The notes below the pieces were generated by a model. It was not told the DNA's origin. It was given only the letters and a program-made list of their open reading frames with translations, and did no database searches. The translations under genes and the position numbers were made by a program. Of a DNA stretch of 64,000 nucleotides, positions 49,950-58,613 are shown one piece after another. Within the stretch, counting starts at the first letter, position 1. Every line of letters starts with the position of its first letter. The stretch is from JALZKA01 sp963717635 (GTDB lineage Bacteria > Actinomycetota > Thermoleophilia > Solirubrobacterales > 70-9), in the NCBI GenBank assembly GCA_963717635.1, contig OY970347.1, forward strand, positions 1,240,001 to 1,304,000, written 5' to 3'.

Positions 49950-50810
49950 ATGCCGCGACTCGCCGTCCTGGGACAGCCCGTCTCGCATTCGCGTTCGCCG
50001 GCGATGCATTCGGCCGCGCTTGCCGAGCTCGGACTGGCGCCGGAATGGACGTACGAGGCGATCGAGGTCACGGCGGACGATTTCGGCCCGTTCGTCGCTG
50101 CGCTTCCCAGCAGGGGTTTCGCCGGCGTGAACGCGACGGTCCCGCACAAGCTGGCGGCGCTCGAGGCGGCGGACCGCGCCTCGGACGCGGCCCGGGCGAT
50201 CGGCGCTGCCAACACGCTGTCGTTCGGCGGCGGCGAAATCGTGGCCGACAACACCGACACCGCGGGGATCTTGGACGCATTGCCGACCGCGCCGGCCGGC
50301 ATGCGCGCGCTCGTGCTGGGCGCCGGCGGCTCGGCCCGGGCCGCGATCTGGGCGCTTCGGGAGGCCGGAGCCGACGTGCAGGTCTGGAACCGGACGCCGG
50401 AGAAGGCCGAGGCGCTGGCCCGCGTTTTCGGCGTCACCCACGCCGCCGGCCAGAGCCTGGCGGCCGCCGATTTCGACCTGATCTTGAACGCGACGATCGT
50501 CGGCCTCGCGGGCGCGAATCCGTCTAACCCGTCTGGGGGGCAGCCCCTAGTCGAAAGCGGGTTCGCAAACCTCAAGGCGCTCCCGATCGACGCCGATGCC
50601 CTGCGTGCACGGCAGGTGGTGGTCGACTTGGTCTACGGCTCGAACGAAACAGCACTGATCGCAGCCGCTCGCGCCGCAGGCGCGAGCACTGTCGACGGGC
50701 TCGAGGTGCTGGTGCGCCAGGGTGCCGCGGCGTTGCGCATCTGGACCGGCGCCGAGCCGTCGCTCGAGACGATGCGGGCCGCGGCGCGGGTGTCAAATGA
50801 GCGACGTTAG
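49950..50810 (+). CDS. aroE: shikimate dehydrogenase
   Basis: 286 residues. Substrate site LGQPVSHSRSPAMHSAAL and VNATVPHKLAAL (catalytic Lys), AANTLSF, ADNTDTAGILDAL (catalytic Asp). NADP site LVLGAGGSARAAIWALREAG with VWNRTPEKAEAL; the Arg after Asn suggests NADP preference. C-terminal DGLEVLVRQGAAALRIWTG is typical. It reduces 3-dehydroshikimate in aromatic amino acid synthesis. Just upstream of the pilus genes but separated by about 40 bases. Confidence 0.95.
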   Translation: MPRLAVLGQPVSHSRSPAMHSAALAELGLAPEWTYEAIEVTADDFGPFVAALPSRGFAGVNATVPHKLAALEAADRASDAARAIGAANTLSFGGGEIVADNTDTAGILDALPTAPAGMRALVLGAGGSARAAIWALREAGADVQVWNRTPEKAEALARVFGVTHAAGQSLAAADFDLILNATIVGLAGANPSNPSGGQPLVESGFANLKALPIDADALRARQVVVDLVYGSNETALIAAARAAGASTVDGLEVLVRQGAAALRIWTGAEPSLETMRAAARVSNERR

Positions 50811-50851
50811 GCGCGAAAGCATGTTTGCCCGCCCGGTAAGGCAGGTCGTTG

Positions 50852-52633
50852 ATGGCTGACCGACCCGACTACCTGCGCCCGGTCCCGGCCAGCGGCGCGG
50901 GCGCATCACCGGCCGAGAAGCTCGATCCGAATGCGCCCGAGACGCCTGGGCTGACCGGCCCTCTTGGCCACGGCAACTCGGCGATGTTCATCACCGACGT
51001 GATCGTCGAGCTCGGCTACACCTCCCGCGAGCGCGTCGATGACGCGATTGCCCAGGCCAGGGTGGCGGGACGCTCGCCGGAGACGGTGCTGCTCGAACAA
51101 CAGCTGATCGACTCCGATCAGCTCTCGCGTGCGATGGCCGAGCGCTATGGCCTTCGCCACGTCGACCTGAACGCCTACCACGTGGACATGGGCGCGGCCA
51201 ACATGCTCGCGCCCAGCGCCGCCCGCCGCTACAAGGCCGTCCCGGTCGGCTACATCGACTCGGACACGCTGCTGCTGGCGATCGCCGACCCGGCCAACGT
51301 GATCGCCATCGACGACGTGCAGATGATCACGGGCCAGGCCTGCGAGGTCGCGGTTGCCGCGGAGGAGGACATCGAGGCGTTGATCGTGCGCCTGAACACG
51401 CTTGAGTCGGCGGTCTCCGAGGCGCTCGAGGACGAGGAGGACGACGGCGATGCGGCGGTCACCGAGCTGCGCGAGTCGGCCGAGGACGCGCCGGTCATCA
51501 AGCTCGTTTACTCGATCCTCGGCCAGGCGGTGACCGAGGGCGCATCGGACATCCACTTCGAGCCGGGCGAGGCCGAGATGCGCGTGCGCTTCCGCGTCGA
51601 CGGTGTCCTCTACGAGGCGGCCCGCGTGCCGAAGCGCATGATCGCGGGCGTGGTCAGCCGCGTGAAGATCATGTCGGACATGGACATCGCCGAGAAGCGC
51701 GTACCCCAGGACGGGCGTGTTTCGGTGAACGTCGAGGGCCGCAAGATCGACCTGCGCATCACGACCTTGCCGACCCAGCGCGGCGAGGGCTGCACGATCC
51801 GCATCCTCGACAAGGACCAGGCGCTCCGCTCGCTCGACGAGCTGGGAATGGAGGGCGACCCCCGCACCCGCTATGAGACCGCGTTCCGCAAGCCGTACGG
51901 CGCGATTCTCGTCACCGGGCCGACCGGCTCGGGCAAGTCGACGTCGCTCTACGCGACCCTGAAGGAGATCAACGCAGTCGAGCGCAACATCATCACGATC
52001 GAGGACCCGGTCGAGTACCGCCTCGACGGGATCAACCAGATCGGCGTCAACCGCCGCGCCGGCCTCACGTTCGCCGCCGGGCTGCGCTCGATTTTGCGCG
52101 CCGACCCAGACGTGATCATGGTCGGCGAGATCCGCGACGCGGAGACGGCGCGGATCGCGATCGAGTCCGCGCTGACCGGCCACCTAGTCCTGACCACGCT
52201 GCATACGAACGACGCGCCGGGCGCGATCGTGCGGCTCCAGAAGATGGGGATCGAGAGCTTCCTCACGGCGTCGGCGGTCGACTGCGTGATCGCCCAGCGC
52301 CTTGCGCGACAGCTCTGCTCGCACTGCAAGAAACGCACTGTGATGCCCAAGGCGGCCCTGACCGAGGCGGGCTTCCGGGTCGGCGCGGACCTCGACGTCT
52401 ACGAGGCGGTGGGCTGCGGGCGCTGCTCCTCGGGCTACCGGGGCCGTATCGGCCTGTTCTCGGTGATGGTCATGAGCGATCGGATCAAGGAGATGACGGT
52501 CGCCGGCGCCACCGAGGCCGACCTCACCCAGGTCGCGCGCGAGGAGGGGATGCTGACCCTGCGCGAGGACGGGCTTCTGAAGGTCCGCGACGGGGTCACT
52601 TCGATCGAGGAAGTCGCGCGCGTCTCGCGCTGA
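50852..52633 (+). CDS. pilB: PilB/GspE-type pilus assembly ATPase
   Basis: 593 residues from ATG 50852. Residues 30-180 form a GspE-N/MshEN-like domain (VIVELGYTSRERVDDAIAQARVAG, ETVLLEQQLIDSDQLSRAMAERYGL), a type that can bind c-di-GMP in some proteins. ATPase core: DIHFEPGEAEMRVRFRVDG, Walker A VTGPTGSGKSTSLYATL, Asp box IITIEDPVEYRLDGINQIGV, Walker B VIMVGEIRDAETARIA, His box HLVLTTLHTND, and a zinc tetracysteine (CSHC, CGRC). It powers pilin polymerisation. Its neighbours pilT and pilC complete the motor. Confidence 0.95.
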   Translation: MADRPDYLRPVPASGAGASPAEKLDPNAPETPGLTGPLGHGNSAMFITDVIVELGYTSRERVDDAIAQARVAGRSPETVLLEQQLIDSDQLSRAMAERYGLRHVDLNAYHVDMGAANMLAPSAARRYKAVPVGYIDSDTLLLAIADPANVIAIDDVQMITGQACEVAVAAEEDIEALIVRLNTLESAVSEALEDEEDDGDAAVTELRESAEDAPVIKLVYSILGQAVTEGASDIHFEPGEAEMRVRFRVDGVLYEAARVPKRMIAGVVSRVKIMSDMDIAEKRVPQDGRVSVNVEGRKIDLRITTLPTQRGEGCTIRILDKDQALRSLDELGMEGDPRTRYETAFRKPYGAILVTGPTGSGKSTSLYATLKEINAVERNIITIEDPVEYRLDGINQIGVNRRAGLTFAAGLRSILRADPDVIMVGEIRDAETARIAIESALTGHLVLTTLHTNDAPGAIVRLQKMGIESFLTASAVDCVIAQRLARQLCSHCKKRTVMPKAALTEAGFRVGADLDVYEAVGCGRCSSGYRGRIGLFSVMVMSDRIKEMTVAGATEADLTQVAREEGMLTLREDGLLKVRDGVTSIEEVARVSR

Positions 52634-52680
52634 GCGGCCCGCGCTCAAGCTTTCGAGCCCAGGCGACGAAAAAGAACGCG

Positions 52681-53781
52681 ATGAGTGTCGATTTCGCAGG
52701 CGTGCTCAAGCGGATGGTCGAGGTTCGCGCCTCGGACGTCCATCTCAGCCCCGGTGTTCCGCCGGCGCTGCGGGTGCGTGGGCGCATCACCCCGCTGGAC
52801 GACCATCCGGCGCTGACGCCCCAGGACACCCGGGAGATCGTCTACTCGATCCTCAACGACTCGCAGCGCAAGCGGTTCGAGAACGAGCTGCAGCTCGACT
52901 TCGCCTACGCGATTCCGAACGTCGCCCGGTACCGCGTCAACTGCTTTTTCCAGCGCGGTGCGATCTCGGCCGCGTTTCGCCTGATCCCGACCGAGATCCT
53001 CAGCCTCGACTCGTTGGGCCTGCCGAACGTCCTCGAAGAGTTCTGTCGCAAGCCGCGCGGCTTCGTGCTGATGACGGGCCCGACCGGCTCCGGCAAGTCG
53101 ACCTCGCTGGCCTCGATGGTCGACCTGATCAACGGGGAGCGCGAAGAGCACATCCTCACGATCGAGGACCCGATCGAGTTCCTGCACACGCACAAGAAGT
53201 GCATCGTCAACCAGCGTGAGGTCGGCGCCGACGCGATCGACTTCTCGAGCGCCCTGAAGTCGGCGCTGCGCGAGGACCCGGACGTGATCCTCGTCGGCGA
53301 GATGCGCGACCTGGAGACGATCTCGACCGCGCTGACCGCGGCCGAGACCGGGCACCTGGTGTTCGCCACGCTGCACACTCAGTCGACCGCGCAGACGGTC
53401 GATCGGATCATTGACGTCTTCCCTCCGCACCAGCAACAGCAGGTGCGGATGCAGCTCTCGATCGCGCTCCAGGGAATCGTCACCCAGCAGCTTCTGCCGA
53501 CGGCCGACGGCTCCGGGCGAGTTGTCGCCTGTGAGGTCCTGGTGCCGACCCCCGCGATCCGCAACCTGATCCGCGAGGGCAAGACCCATCAGATCTACTC
53601 GGCGCTCCAGACCTCGGCGTCGGTCGGCATGCAGACGATGGACTCCCACCTCGCACAGCTCGTGCGGATGGGCAAGATCAGCCCCGCGATGGCCGAGCAG
53701 CGCGCCTCGATCCCCGAGGAGCTGAAGCGCCTGCTGGGCGGCGGCCCCGGCACCGTCCAGCCCGCGATGGCCGTCGCCTAG
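52681..53781 (+). CDS. pilT: PilT, pilus retraction ATPase
   Basis: 366 residues. SDVHLSPGVPPALRVRGRI in the N-terminal domain, Walker A MTGPTGSGKSTSLASMVD, ILTIEDPIEFLHTHKKCIVNQREVG, Walker B VILVGEMRDLETISTALTAAETGHLVFATLHTQS, and AIRNLIREGKTHQIYSALQTSASVGMQTMD, the AIRNLIRE motif of PilT. No tetracysteine, as expected. It drives pilus retraction and twitching-type movement. Lies 47 bases after pilB. Confidence 0.96.
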   Translation: MSVDFAGVLKRMVEVRASDVHLSPGVPPALRVRGRITPLDDHPALTPQDTREIVYSILNDSQRKRFENELQLDFAYAIPNVARYRVNCFFQRGAISAAFRLIPTEILSLDSLGLPNVLEEFCRKPRGFVLMTGPTGSGKSTSLASMVDLINGEREEHILTIEDPIEFLHTHKKCIVNQREVGADAIDFSSALKSALREDPDVILVGEMRDLETISTALTAAETGHLVFATLHTQSTAQTVDRIIDVFPPHQQQQVRMQLSIALQGIVTQQLLPTADGSGRVVACEVLVPTPAIRNLIREGKTHQIYSALQTSASVGMQTMDSHLAQLVRMGKISPAMAEQRASIPEELKRLLGGGPGTVQPAMAVA

Positions 53782-53795
53782 GGAGGACCGGGACC

Positions 53796-55031
53796 GTGGC
53801 CAGCTACGCATTCCGAGCCGTGGACCTGGCCGGCGTGCCCTCGCGTGGCGAGCTCGACGCCACCTCGAAGGCGATGGTCACCGAGCAGCTCCGCCAGCGT
53901 GGGCTGATCGTCCTCGACGTCTCCGAGAAGCACGAGGGGATGAAGCTCGAGTCCGTCTTCCAACGCTTCAAGAGTGTGAAGATGCGGCCGCTGGCCGTGT
54001 TCTCGCGCCAGTTCGCGACGCTGATCGCATCGGGCATGCCGATGTTGCGCTCGCTCTACACGCTCGAGGACCAGACCGACGACGAGATGCTCACCAAGGC
54101 GATCGTCGCCCTCCGCCAGGACGTCGAGGCCGGCAGCTCGGTCGCGCAGGCGATGGAGTCCCAGCCCGGCGTCTTCGACCCGCTCTACCGCTCGATGGTC
54201 GAAGCGGGGGAGGCCTCCGGCCGTCTCGAGGAGGCGCTCGACCGCGTCGCCCACCAGCTCGAGCGCCTCGATGCGTTGCGGCGCCAGGTGCGCTCGGCGA
54301 TGATGTACCCGGCCGTCGTGTTCGGCCTTGCCGCCCTCGTGATGGTCGCCGTAGTGGCGTTCATCGTCCCCGTCTTCGTCGGGATCTTCGAGGAGATCGC
54401 GGCCGAGAACCCGGGCGAGTCGTCCGAGCTTCCGTGGATGACCCAGATCACCGTCGGGGTCTCCGACTTCATCACCGGCAAGTGGTACATCCTGCTGCCG
54501 ATCATCGCGCTCACCGTCTACGGGTTCCTGCGCTGGAAGTCGAGCGAGGTCGGCCACCTGCAGTGGGATCGCATCAAGCTCAAGATCCCGTGGCATATCG
54601 GAGACGTCGTCCACAAGGTCGCGCTGGCTCGCTGGTCGCGCACCTTCGCGGGCACGATCTCCTCCGGCGTGCCGATCCTGCAGGCGATCAAGATCGCCGG
54701 GCAGACGGCCGGTAACGCCGTCGTCGAGGAGGCGATGGACGACGTCTACGCCTCGGTCCGCAACGGCGGCTCGATCGCGAAGCCGCTCCAGGACAACCCC
54801 GTGTTCCCGGCGATGGTCTCGCACATGGTCAGCGTCGGTGAGGAGTCCGGGCAGCTCGAGAACATGCTCGAGAAGGTCGCCGACTTCTATGAGACCGAGG
54901 TCGACGCCAAGGTCAAGGCGCTGACCTCGCTGATCGAGCCGATGATGATCATGTTCGTCGGCTCGGGCGTCGGCTTCATCGTGATCTCGATGTACATGCC
55001 CATCTTCAGCCTCTACGACAAGATCCGGTAG
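53796..55031 (+). CDS. pilC: PilC, inner-membrane pilus platform protein
   Basis: 411 residues, GTG start. Two GspF repeats: the first with FSRQFATLIASGMPMLRSL, the second with WSRTFAGTISSGVPILQAIKIAGQ. Three membrane helices around residues 175, 225 and 385 (YPAVVFGLAALVMVAVVAFIVPVFVG, WYILLPIIALTVYGFLRW, SLIEPMMIMFVGSGVGFIVISMYMPIF). The short N-terminal YAFRAVDLAGVPSRGELDA domain is conserved. It connects the ATPases to the growing pilus. Confidence 0.95.
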   Translation: MASYAFRAVDLAGVPSRGELDATSKAMVTEQLRQRGLIVLDVSEKHEGMKLESVFQRFKSVKMRPLAVFSRQFATLIASGMPMLRSLYTLEDQTDDEMLTKAIVALRQDVEAGSSVAQAMESQPGVFDPLYRSMVEAGEASGRLEEALDRVAHQLERLDALRRQVRSAMMYPAVVFGLAALVMVAVVAFIVPVFVGIFEEIAAENPGESSELPWMTQITVGVSDFITGKWYILLPIIALTVYGFLRWKSSEVGHLQWDRIKLKIPWHIGDVVHKVALARWSRTFAGTISSGVPILQAIKIAGQTAGNAVVEEAMDDVYASVRNGGSIAKPLQDNPVFPAMVSHMVSVGEESGQLENMLEKVADFYETEVDAKVKALTSLIEPMMIMFVGSGVGFIVISMYMPIFSLYDKIR

Positions 55032-55043
55032 ACACCCGCGGGC

Positions 55044-55769
55044 ATGAAGCCCGTTCGCATCGGATGCTCCGGCTGGGCCTATAAGGACTGGGACATCTAT
55101 CCGGAGAAGCTGCCCCAGCGGCGCTGGCTCGAGCGCTACGCCGAGATCTTCGACACGGTCGAGGTCAACAGCAGCTTCTACCGGCTGCCGGCCCCGGCCG
55201 CAGTCGAGAAGTGGATCGCCGACACGCCGCCCGACTTCGCCTTCGCCGTCAAGGGCAGCCGCTATCTGACCCACGTCAAGCGCCTGAACGACTTCGAGCG
55301 CTACCTCGAGCGGTTTCGCGATCGGATCGAGCCGCTCGCGGCGGCCGGAAAGCTCGGGCCGGTGCTCTGGCAGCTGCCCGCGAACTTCCGGCGCAACGAC
55401 GAACGGCTCGCCGGAGCTCTGGACGCGCTCAGCCGCTGGCCTGGTCGCCACGGTTTCGAGTTCAGGCACCCGAGCTGGTTCACGCCCGAGATTGTCGCGA
55501 TGCTGCGCGGGTACCAGGCAGCGCTGGTGATCGGCGATGACCCGAGCAGGCCGTTTCAGACGCATGAGGTGCCGGCTTCGTGGACCTACGTGCGCTTCCA
55601 CCAGGGCGCCGGGACGGATGGCGGCAGCTATACCGAGCGCCAGCTCGCGGGCTGGCGGCGGCGGATCGCGGCATGGCGGTCTCGGACGGACGTCTTCGCC
55701 TACTTCAACAATGCGCCGAAGGCGCTGGCACCGGCCAATGCGATCGCGCTGAGGTCGTCCTTCAGTTGA
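55044..55769 (+). CDS. DUF72 (YecE-like) protein
   Basis: 241 residues with the DUF72 signature at the start (RIGCSGWAYKDWDIYPEKLP), then FDTVEVNSSFYRLPAPAAVEKW, FAFAVKGSRYLTHVKRL, LGPVLWQLPANFRRN and FAYFNNAPKALAPANAI. TIM-barrel-like fold with a conserved surface pocket; the activity is unknown, though links to DNA metabolism have been suggested. It lies inside the pilus locus but has no clear relation to pili. Its stop overlaps the topoisomerase start. Confidence 0.9.
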   Translation: MKPVRIGCSGWAYKDWDIYPEKLPQRRWLERYAEIFDTVEVNSSFYRLPAPAAVEKWIADTPPDFAFAVKGSRYLTHVKRLNDFERYLERFRDRIEPLAAAGKLGPVLWQLPANFRRNDERLAGALDALSRWPGRHGFEFRHPSWFTPEIVAMLRGYQAALVIGDDPSRPFQTHEVPASWTYVRFHQGAGTDGGSYTERQLAGWRRRIAAWRSRTDVFAYFNNAPKALAPANAIALRSSFS

Positions 55770-56770
55770 GGACCCGGCGCTCGGATCCCGCGGGCGAAGG
55801 CATCGCGCGCGTCCGTCGCGGGCGCGGCTTCTCCTACCACGACGCGGCGGGCAAGGCCGTGCGCAGCGAGGCCGTGCTCGAGCGCATCCGGTCGCTGGCG
55901 ATCCCGCCTGCCTGGAGTGACGTCTGGATCTGCGAGGACGATCGCGGGCATATCCAGGCCGTGGGGCAGGACGCGGCCGGCCGGCGCCAGTATCTCTACC
56001 ACCAGGAGTGGCGGGCCCAGCGTGACCGGGCGAAGTTCAAGCGCCTTCCTGACTTCGCGGAGGCGCTGGTGCCGGCGCGGGAGGCCCTCGCGGCGGACCT
56101 CAAGCTCAAGGGGCTGGTGCGCGAGCGCGTGATGGCGTGCGCGGTGCGGCTTTTGGATATCGGCATGTTCCGGGTCGGCGGCGAGGACTACGCCGAGGAG
56201 AACGAGAGCTATGGGCTCGCAACGCTCGAGAAGCGCCACGTCGCCGTCAAGTCCGGGGCGATCGAGTTCGAGTTCATCGCCAAGGGCGGCATCGAGCACC
56301 AGCGCACGATCGCGGACCCGCTGGTCGTGCCCACGGTGCTGGCGCTCAAGCGCCGCCGCGGGCGCCGGCGCGACCCGCTGCTGGCCTACCGGGTGACTTC
56401 GGGTGAGTGGCGCGACGTCTCCTCCGACGAGATCAACCAGTGGCTCAAGGACCTGATCGGCGAGGACTATTCCGCCAAGGACTTCCGGACCTGGAACGGC
56501 ACCGTGCTGGCCGCGGTGAGGCTGGCCGAGCGCGCTGACGCGACCGACCGCGCGAAGGCGGTGACCGCGGCGATCGCGGAAGTCGCGGAAATCCTCGGCA
56601 ACACGCCGGCCGTCTGCCGTGCCTCGTACGTCGACCCGCGGGTGATCACAAGGTTCAAGCGCGGCAAGACGATTCGCGACGAGCTCGAGCGCCTGGCGGC
56701 GAAGGGAACGAGCAGGGACTTCGCCGATCGCGAGGGAATCGAGCGGGCCGTCGTGCGACTCTTGGGGTGA
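55766..56770 (+). CDS. type IB DNA topoisomerase (poxvirus-like)
   Basis: 334 residues from TTG 55766, overlapping the DUF72 stop (TTGA). N-terminal GFSYHDAAGKAV and LAIPPAWSDVWICEDDRGHIQAVGQDAAGRRQYLYHQEWRAQRDRAKF; catalytic region MFRVGGEDYAEENESYGLATLEKRHV, TWNGTVLAAVRLAE and the nucleophile CRASYVDPRVI with active Tyr. Such enzymes relax supercoils through a 3'-phosphotyrosyl link. Bacterial members are common in actinobacteria. DUF72-topoisomerase coupling may point to a DNA-related function for DUF72. Confidence 0.93.
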   Translation: MRTRRSDPAGEGIARVRRGRGFSYHDAAGKAVRSEAVLERIRSLAIPPAWSDVWICEDDRGHIQAVGQDAAGRRQYLYHQEWRAQRDRAKFKRLPDFAEALVPAREALAADLKLKGLVRERVMACAVRLLDIGMFRVGGEDYAEENESYGLATLEKRHVAVKSGAIEFEFIAKGGIEHQRTIADPLVVPTVLALKRRRGRRRDPLLAYRVTSGEWRDVSSDEINQWLKDLIGEDYSAKDFRTWNGTVLAAVRLAERADATDRAKAVTAAIAEVAEILGNTPAVCRASYVDPRVITRFKRGKTIRDELERLAAKGTSRDFADREGIERAVVRLLG

Positions 56771-56878
56771 GGCAATGCCGCCAGATCTCGCCCGACGCCC
56801 CCGACGCGCCGAGCTTCGAGCCCCTGTGAGCCCGCGACCACGGTCAGCCGGCGTGGTCCGGTTGCTACCTTCGGTTTC

Positions 56879-57943
56879 GTGGCAAGCAAACACCTCCGTT
56901 ACCACTCGGGAAAGCGTGCTTTCGCGACGAAAGTCGCTAACAGACTCACCGTGATCGACGGTGGTGCCGCCGCGGCGCAGCCCGCGCCCCGGCCACGCGA
57001 GCTGCGCGACGTCGAGGCCCTTGACGCGTATTCGCGGGCAGTGACGACGGTGGCCGAGACCCTGGCCCCGTCGGTTGCCAACCTTCGCGTTGAGCGCCGG
57101 ACCCGCCGCGGCCGGGCCCAGGGGGCGGGCAGCGGCGTCGTGATCGCCCCCGACGGCTACCTGCTGACCTCAGCCCATGTCGTCGACGGCGCCCGCACCG
57201 GCGTGCTCGCCTCCTTCCCGGACGGCCGCAGCCTCGAGGCCGAGGTTGTGGGCTCCGATCCGCTGTCTGACCTGGCGGTGATCCGCACCGCCGGCGGGGA
57301 CCTGCCGGCGGCCGAGCTGGGCGACGCCGCTGAGCTTCGGGTCGGCCAGCTCGTCGTCGCGATCGGCAACCCGCTGGGCTTCACCGGCTCGGTCACGGCG
57401 GGCGTCGTCTCGGCGCTCGGCCGCTCGCTGCCGACCCAGGCGCGAGGCCGGCTGGTGGAGAACGTGATTCAGACCGACGCCGCGCTGAACCCCGGCAACT
57501 CGGGCGGCGCGCTGGCGGACGGGCTCGGCCGCGTGGTCGGCATCAACACTGCGGTTGCGGGCATCGGCCTTGGGCTCGCCGTGCCAATCGACTCGGCGAC
57601 ACTGAGGATCGTCTCGGCGCTGCTCTCCGACGGTCGCGTGCGGCGGGCCTACCTGGGGATCGCGGGCGGGCCCAGGCCGCTGCCGCCACGGGTCGCGCGC
57701 AGTCTGCGCCGCGAGGCCGCGATCGAGGTCGTCGAGGTGGTGGACGGCAGCCCGGCCGACCGCGCCGGCGTGCGGCCGGAGGACCTGATCGTCGGCGTGG
57801 ACGGGGAGGCGATCTCCGAGGTGTCCGCGTTGCAGCGGCTGATGGGTCCCGAGCGCATCGGAGTTCCGGTGACGATGGAGATCGTCAGGAACGGGACTGA
57901 GCTGCAGCTGGAGCTGGTCCCGTCGGAGCTGGTGGAGGGCTGA
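56879..57943 (+). CDS. HtrA/DegP-like S1C serine protease with PDZ domain, no signal peptide
   Basis: 354 residues, GTG start. The catalytic triad is complete: LLTSAHVVDG (His), SDLAVIRT (Asp), ALNPGNSGGALAD (Ser). A PDZ domain fills the last ~95 residues (YLGIAGGPRPLPPRVARSLRREAAIEVVEVVDGSPADRAGVRPEDLIVGVDG). The N-terminus is basic and hydrophilic (SKHLRYHSGKRAFATK) without a signal peptide or membrane helix, unlike most HtrA proteins, so a cytoplasmic place or a misjudged start must be considered. The 3' end overlaps the opposing gene by 59 bases. Confidence 0.88.
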   Translation: MASKHLRYHSGKRAFATKVANRLTVIDGGAAAAQPAPRPRELRDVEALDAYSRAVTTVAETLAPSVANLRVERRTRRGRAQGAGSGVVIAPDGYLLTSAHVVDGARTGVLASFPDGRSLEAEVVGSDPLSDLAVIRTAGGDLPAAELGDAAELRVGQLVVAIGNPLGFTGSVTAGVVSALGRSLPTQARGRLVENVIQTDAALNPGNSGGALADGLGRVVGINTAVAGIGLGLAVPIDSATLRIVSALLSDGRVRRAYLGIAGGPRPLPPRVARSLRREAAIEVVEVVDGSPADRAGVRPEDLIVGVDGEAISEVSALQRLMGPERIGVPVTMEIVRNGTELQLELVPSELVEG

Positions 57944-58334
57944 CCTGAATCGTCCCCACGCGCCGCCGGGACTGCAGCACGCGGATCGGAAACCGTCCCT
58001 CCTCTTCGAGCAGCACGTCGAATAGCGCGGGCGCCACCGGGTCGGCGTCTTCGACGTCACCGAGCCCGACCAGCTCGAGGGTCGCAGGCCGGTCGACCTC
58101 GACCCGCAGCTGAAGCTGGTCGCCCACTCGGGCAGCAATCGTCGGCGGCCGCTTGGCAGCGGGGGCAATCGTCTCGCGAAGCAGCTTGCCGTCGTCCTTC
58201 GCGAGGTCCGGCAGCGGCTCCGGCGTCGTCGAGGACGTCGTCTCGGAGCTGCGCTCAACCGGTGCGAACGCGGCCGCCAGAGACGAGAGGAACAGCAGGA
58301 CGAGCATCACGGCGATCAGCCGCCGTGCCGCCAA
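57885..58334 (-). CDS. secreted or membrane-anchored protein of unknown function
   Basis: 149 residues. Signal sequence RRLIAVMLVLLFLSSLAAAFAP, a Ser/Thr linker (ERSSETTSSTTPEP), then a beta-rich domain of about 75 residues (PTIAARVGDQLQLRVEVDRPATLELVGLGDVEDADPVAPALFDVLLEEEGRFPIRVL) resembling an Ig/cupredoxin-like sandwich, and a Pro/Ala tail. Its last 59 bases overlap the protease gene on the other strand. It is convergent with that gene and divergent from the pilin riboswitch. Family not recognised. Confidence 0.75.
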   Translation of the reverse strand: MAARRLIAVMLVLLFLSSLAAAFAPVERSSETTSSTTPEPLPDLAKDDGKLLRETIAPAAKRPPTIAARVGDQLQLRVEVDRPATLELVGLGDVEDADPVAPALFDVLLEEEGRFPIRVLQSRRRVGTIQVSPPPAPTGPAPAAAQSRS

Positions 58335-58455
58335 GGTTCCTCAACCCTCCGGAACCCGGCTAGGGGCCAACCCCCAGGCTGGACGGATGTACACCCCATA
58401 ACCCCTAAAGGGCGCATACCTGAAAACCGATAGGGGTCGTGATGAGTGCCAGCGT

Positions 58456-58540
58456 CTCGGTGCCAAGGGCAAACCCGTCGCAAGGCGGGGACGCAAAGTC
58501 ACGGGTCTTCCTTCGGGAAGAAAGCCGGACTGCCACCGGG
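58456..58540 (+). ncRNA. class I cyclic-di-GMP (GEMM) riboswitch aptamer
   Basis: Consensus elements appear in order: CGGTG (58458-58462) pairs with CACCG (58534-58538) as the closing stem; AGGGCAAACC; a hairpin CCCGTC-GCAA-GGCGGG with GNRA tetraloop; GGGACGCAAAG; and a second hairpin GTC..GG..CTTCC-TTCG-GGAAG..CC..GAC. The GGCAAACC, GGACGCAAAG and docked tetraloop are diagnostic for GEMM-I. It lies 73 bases before the pilin start, with AAGGAGGG as ribosome site. The expression platform is unclear, since no obvious terminator lies between, so translation control is possible. Confidence 0.9.
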
Positions 58541-58613
58541 GGCGAACTGGCTTCCGATGGCCTTCAGGCTGACGGGGCTCTGGCAAATCCACTAGGTCCT
58601 AAGGAGGGTACCT

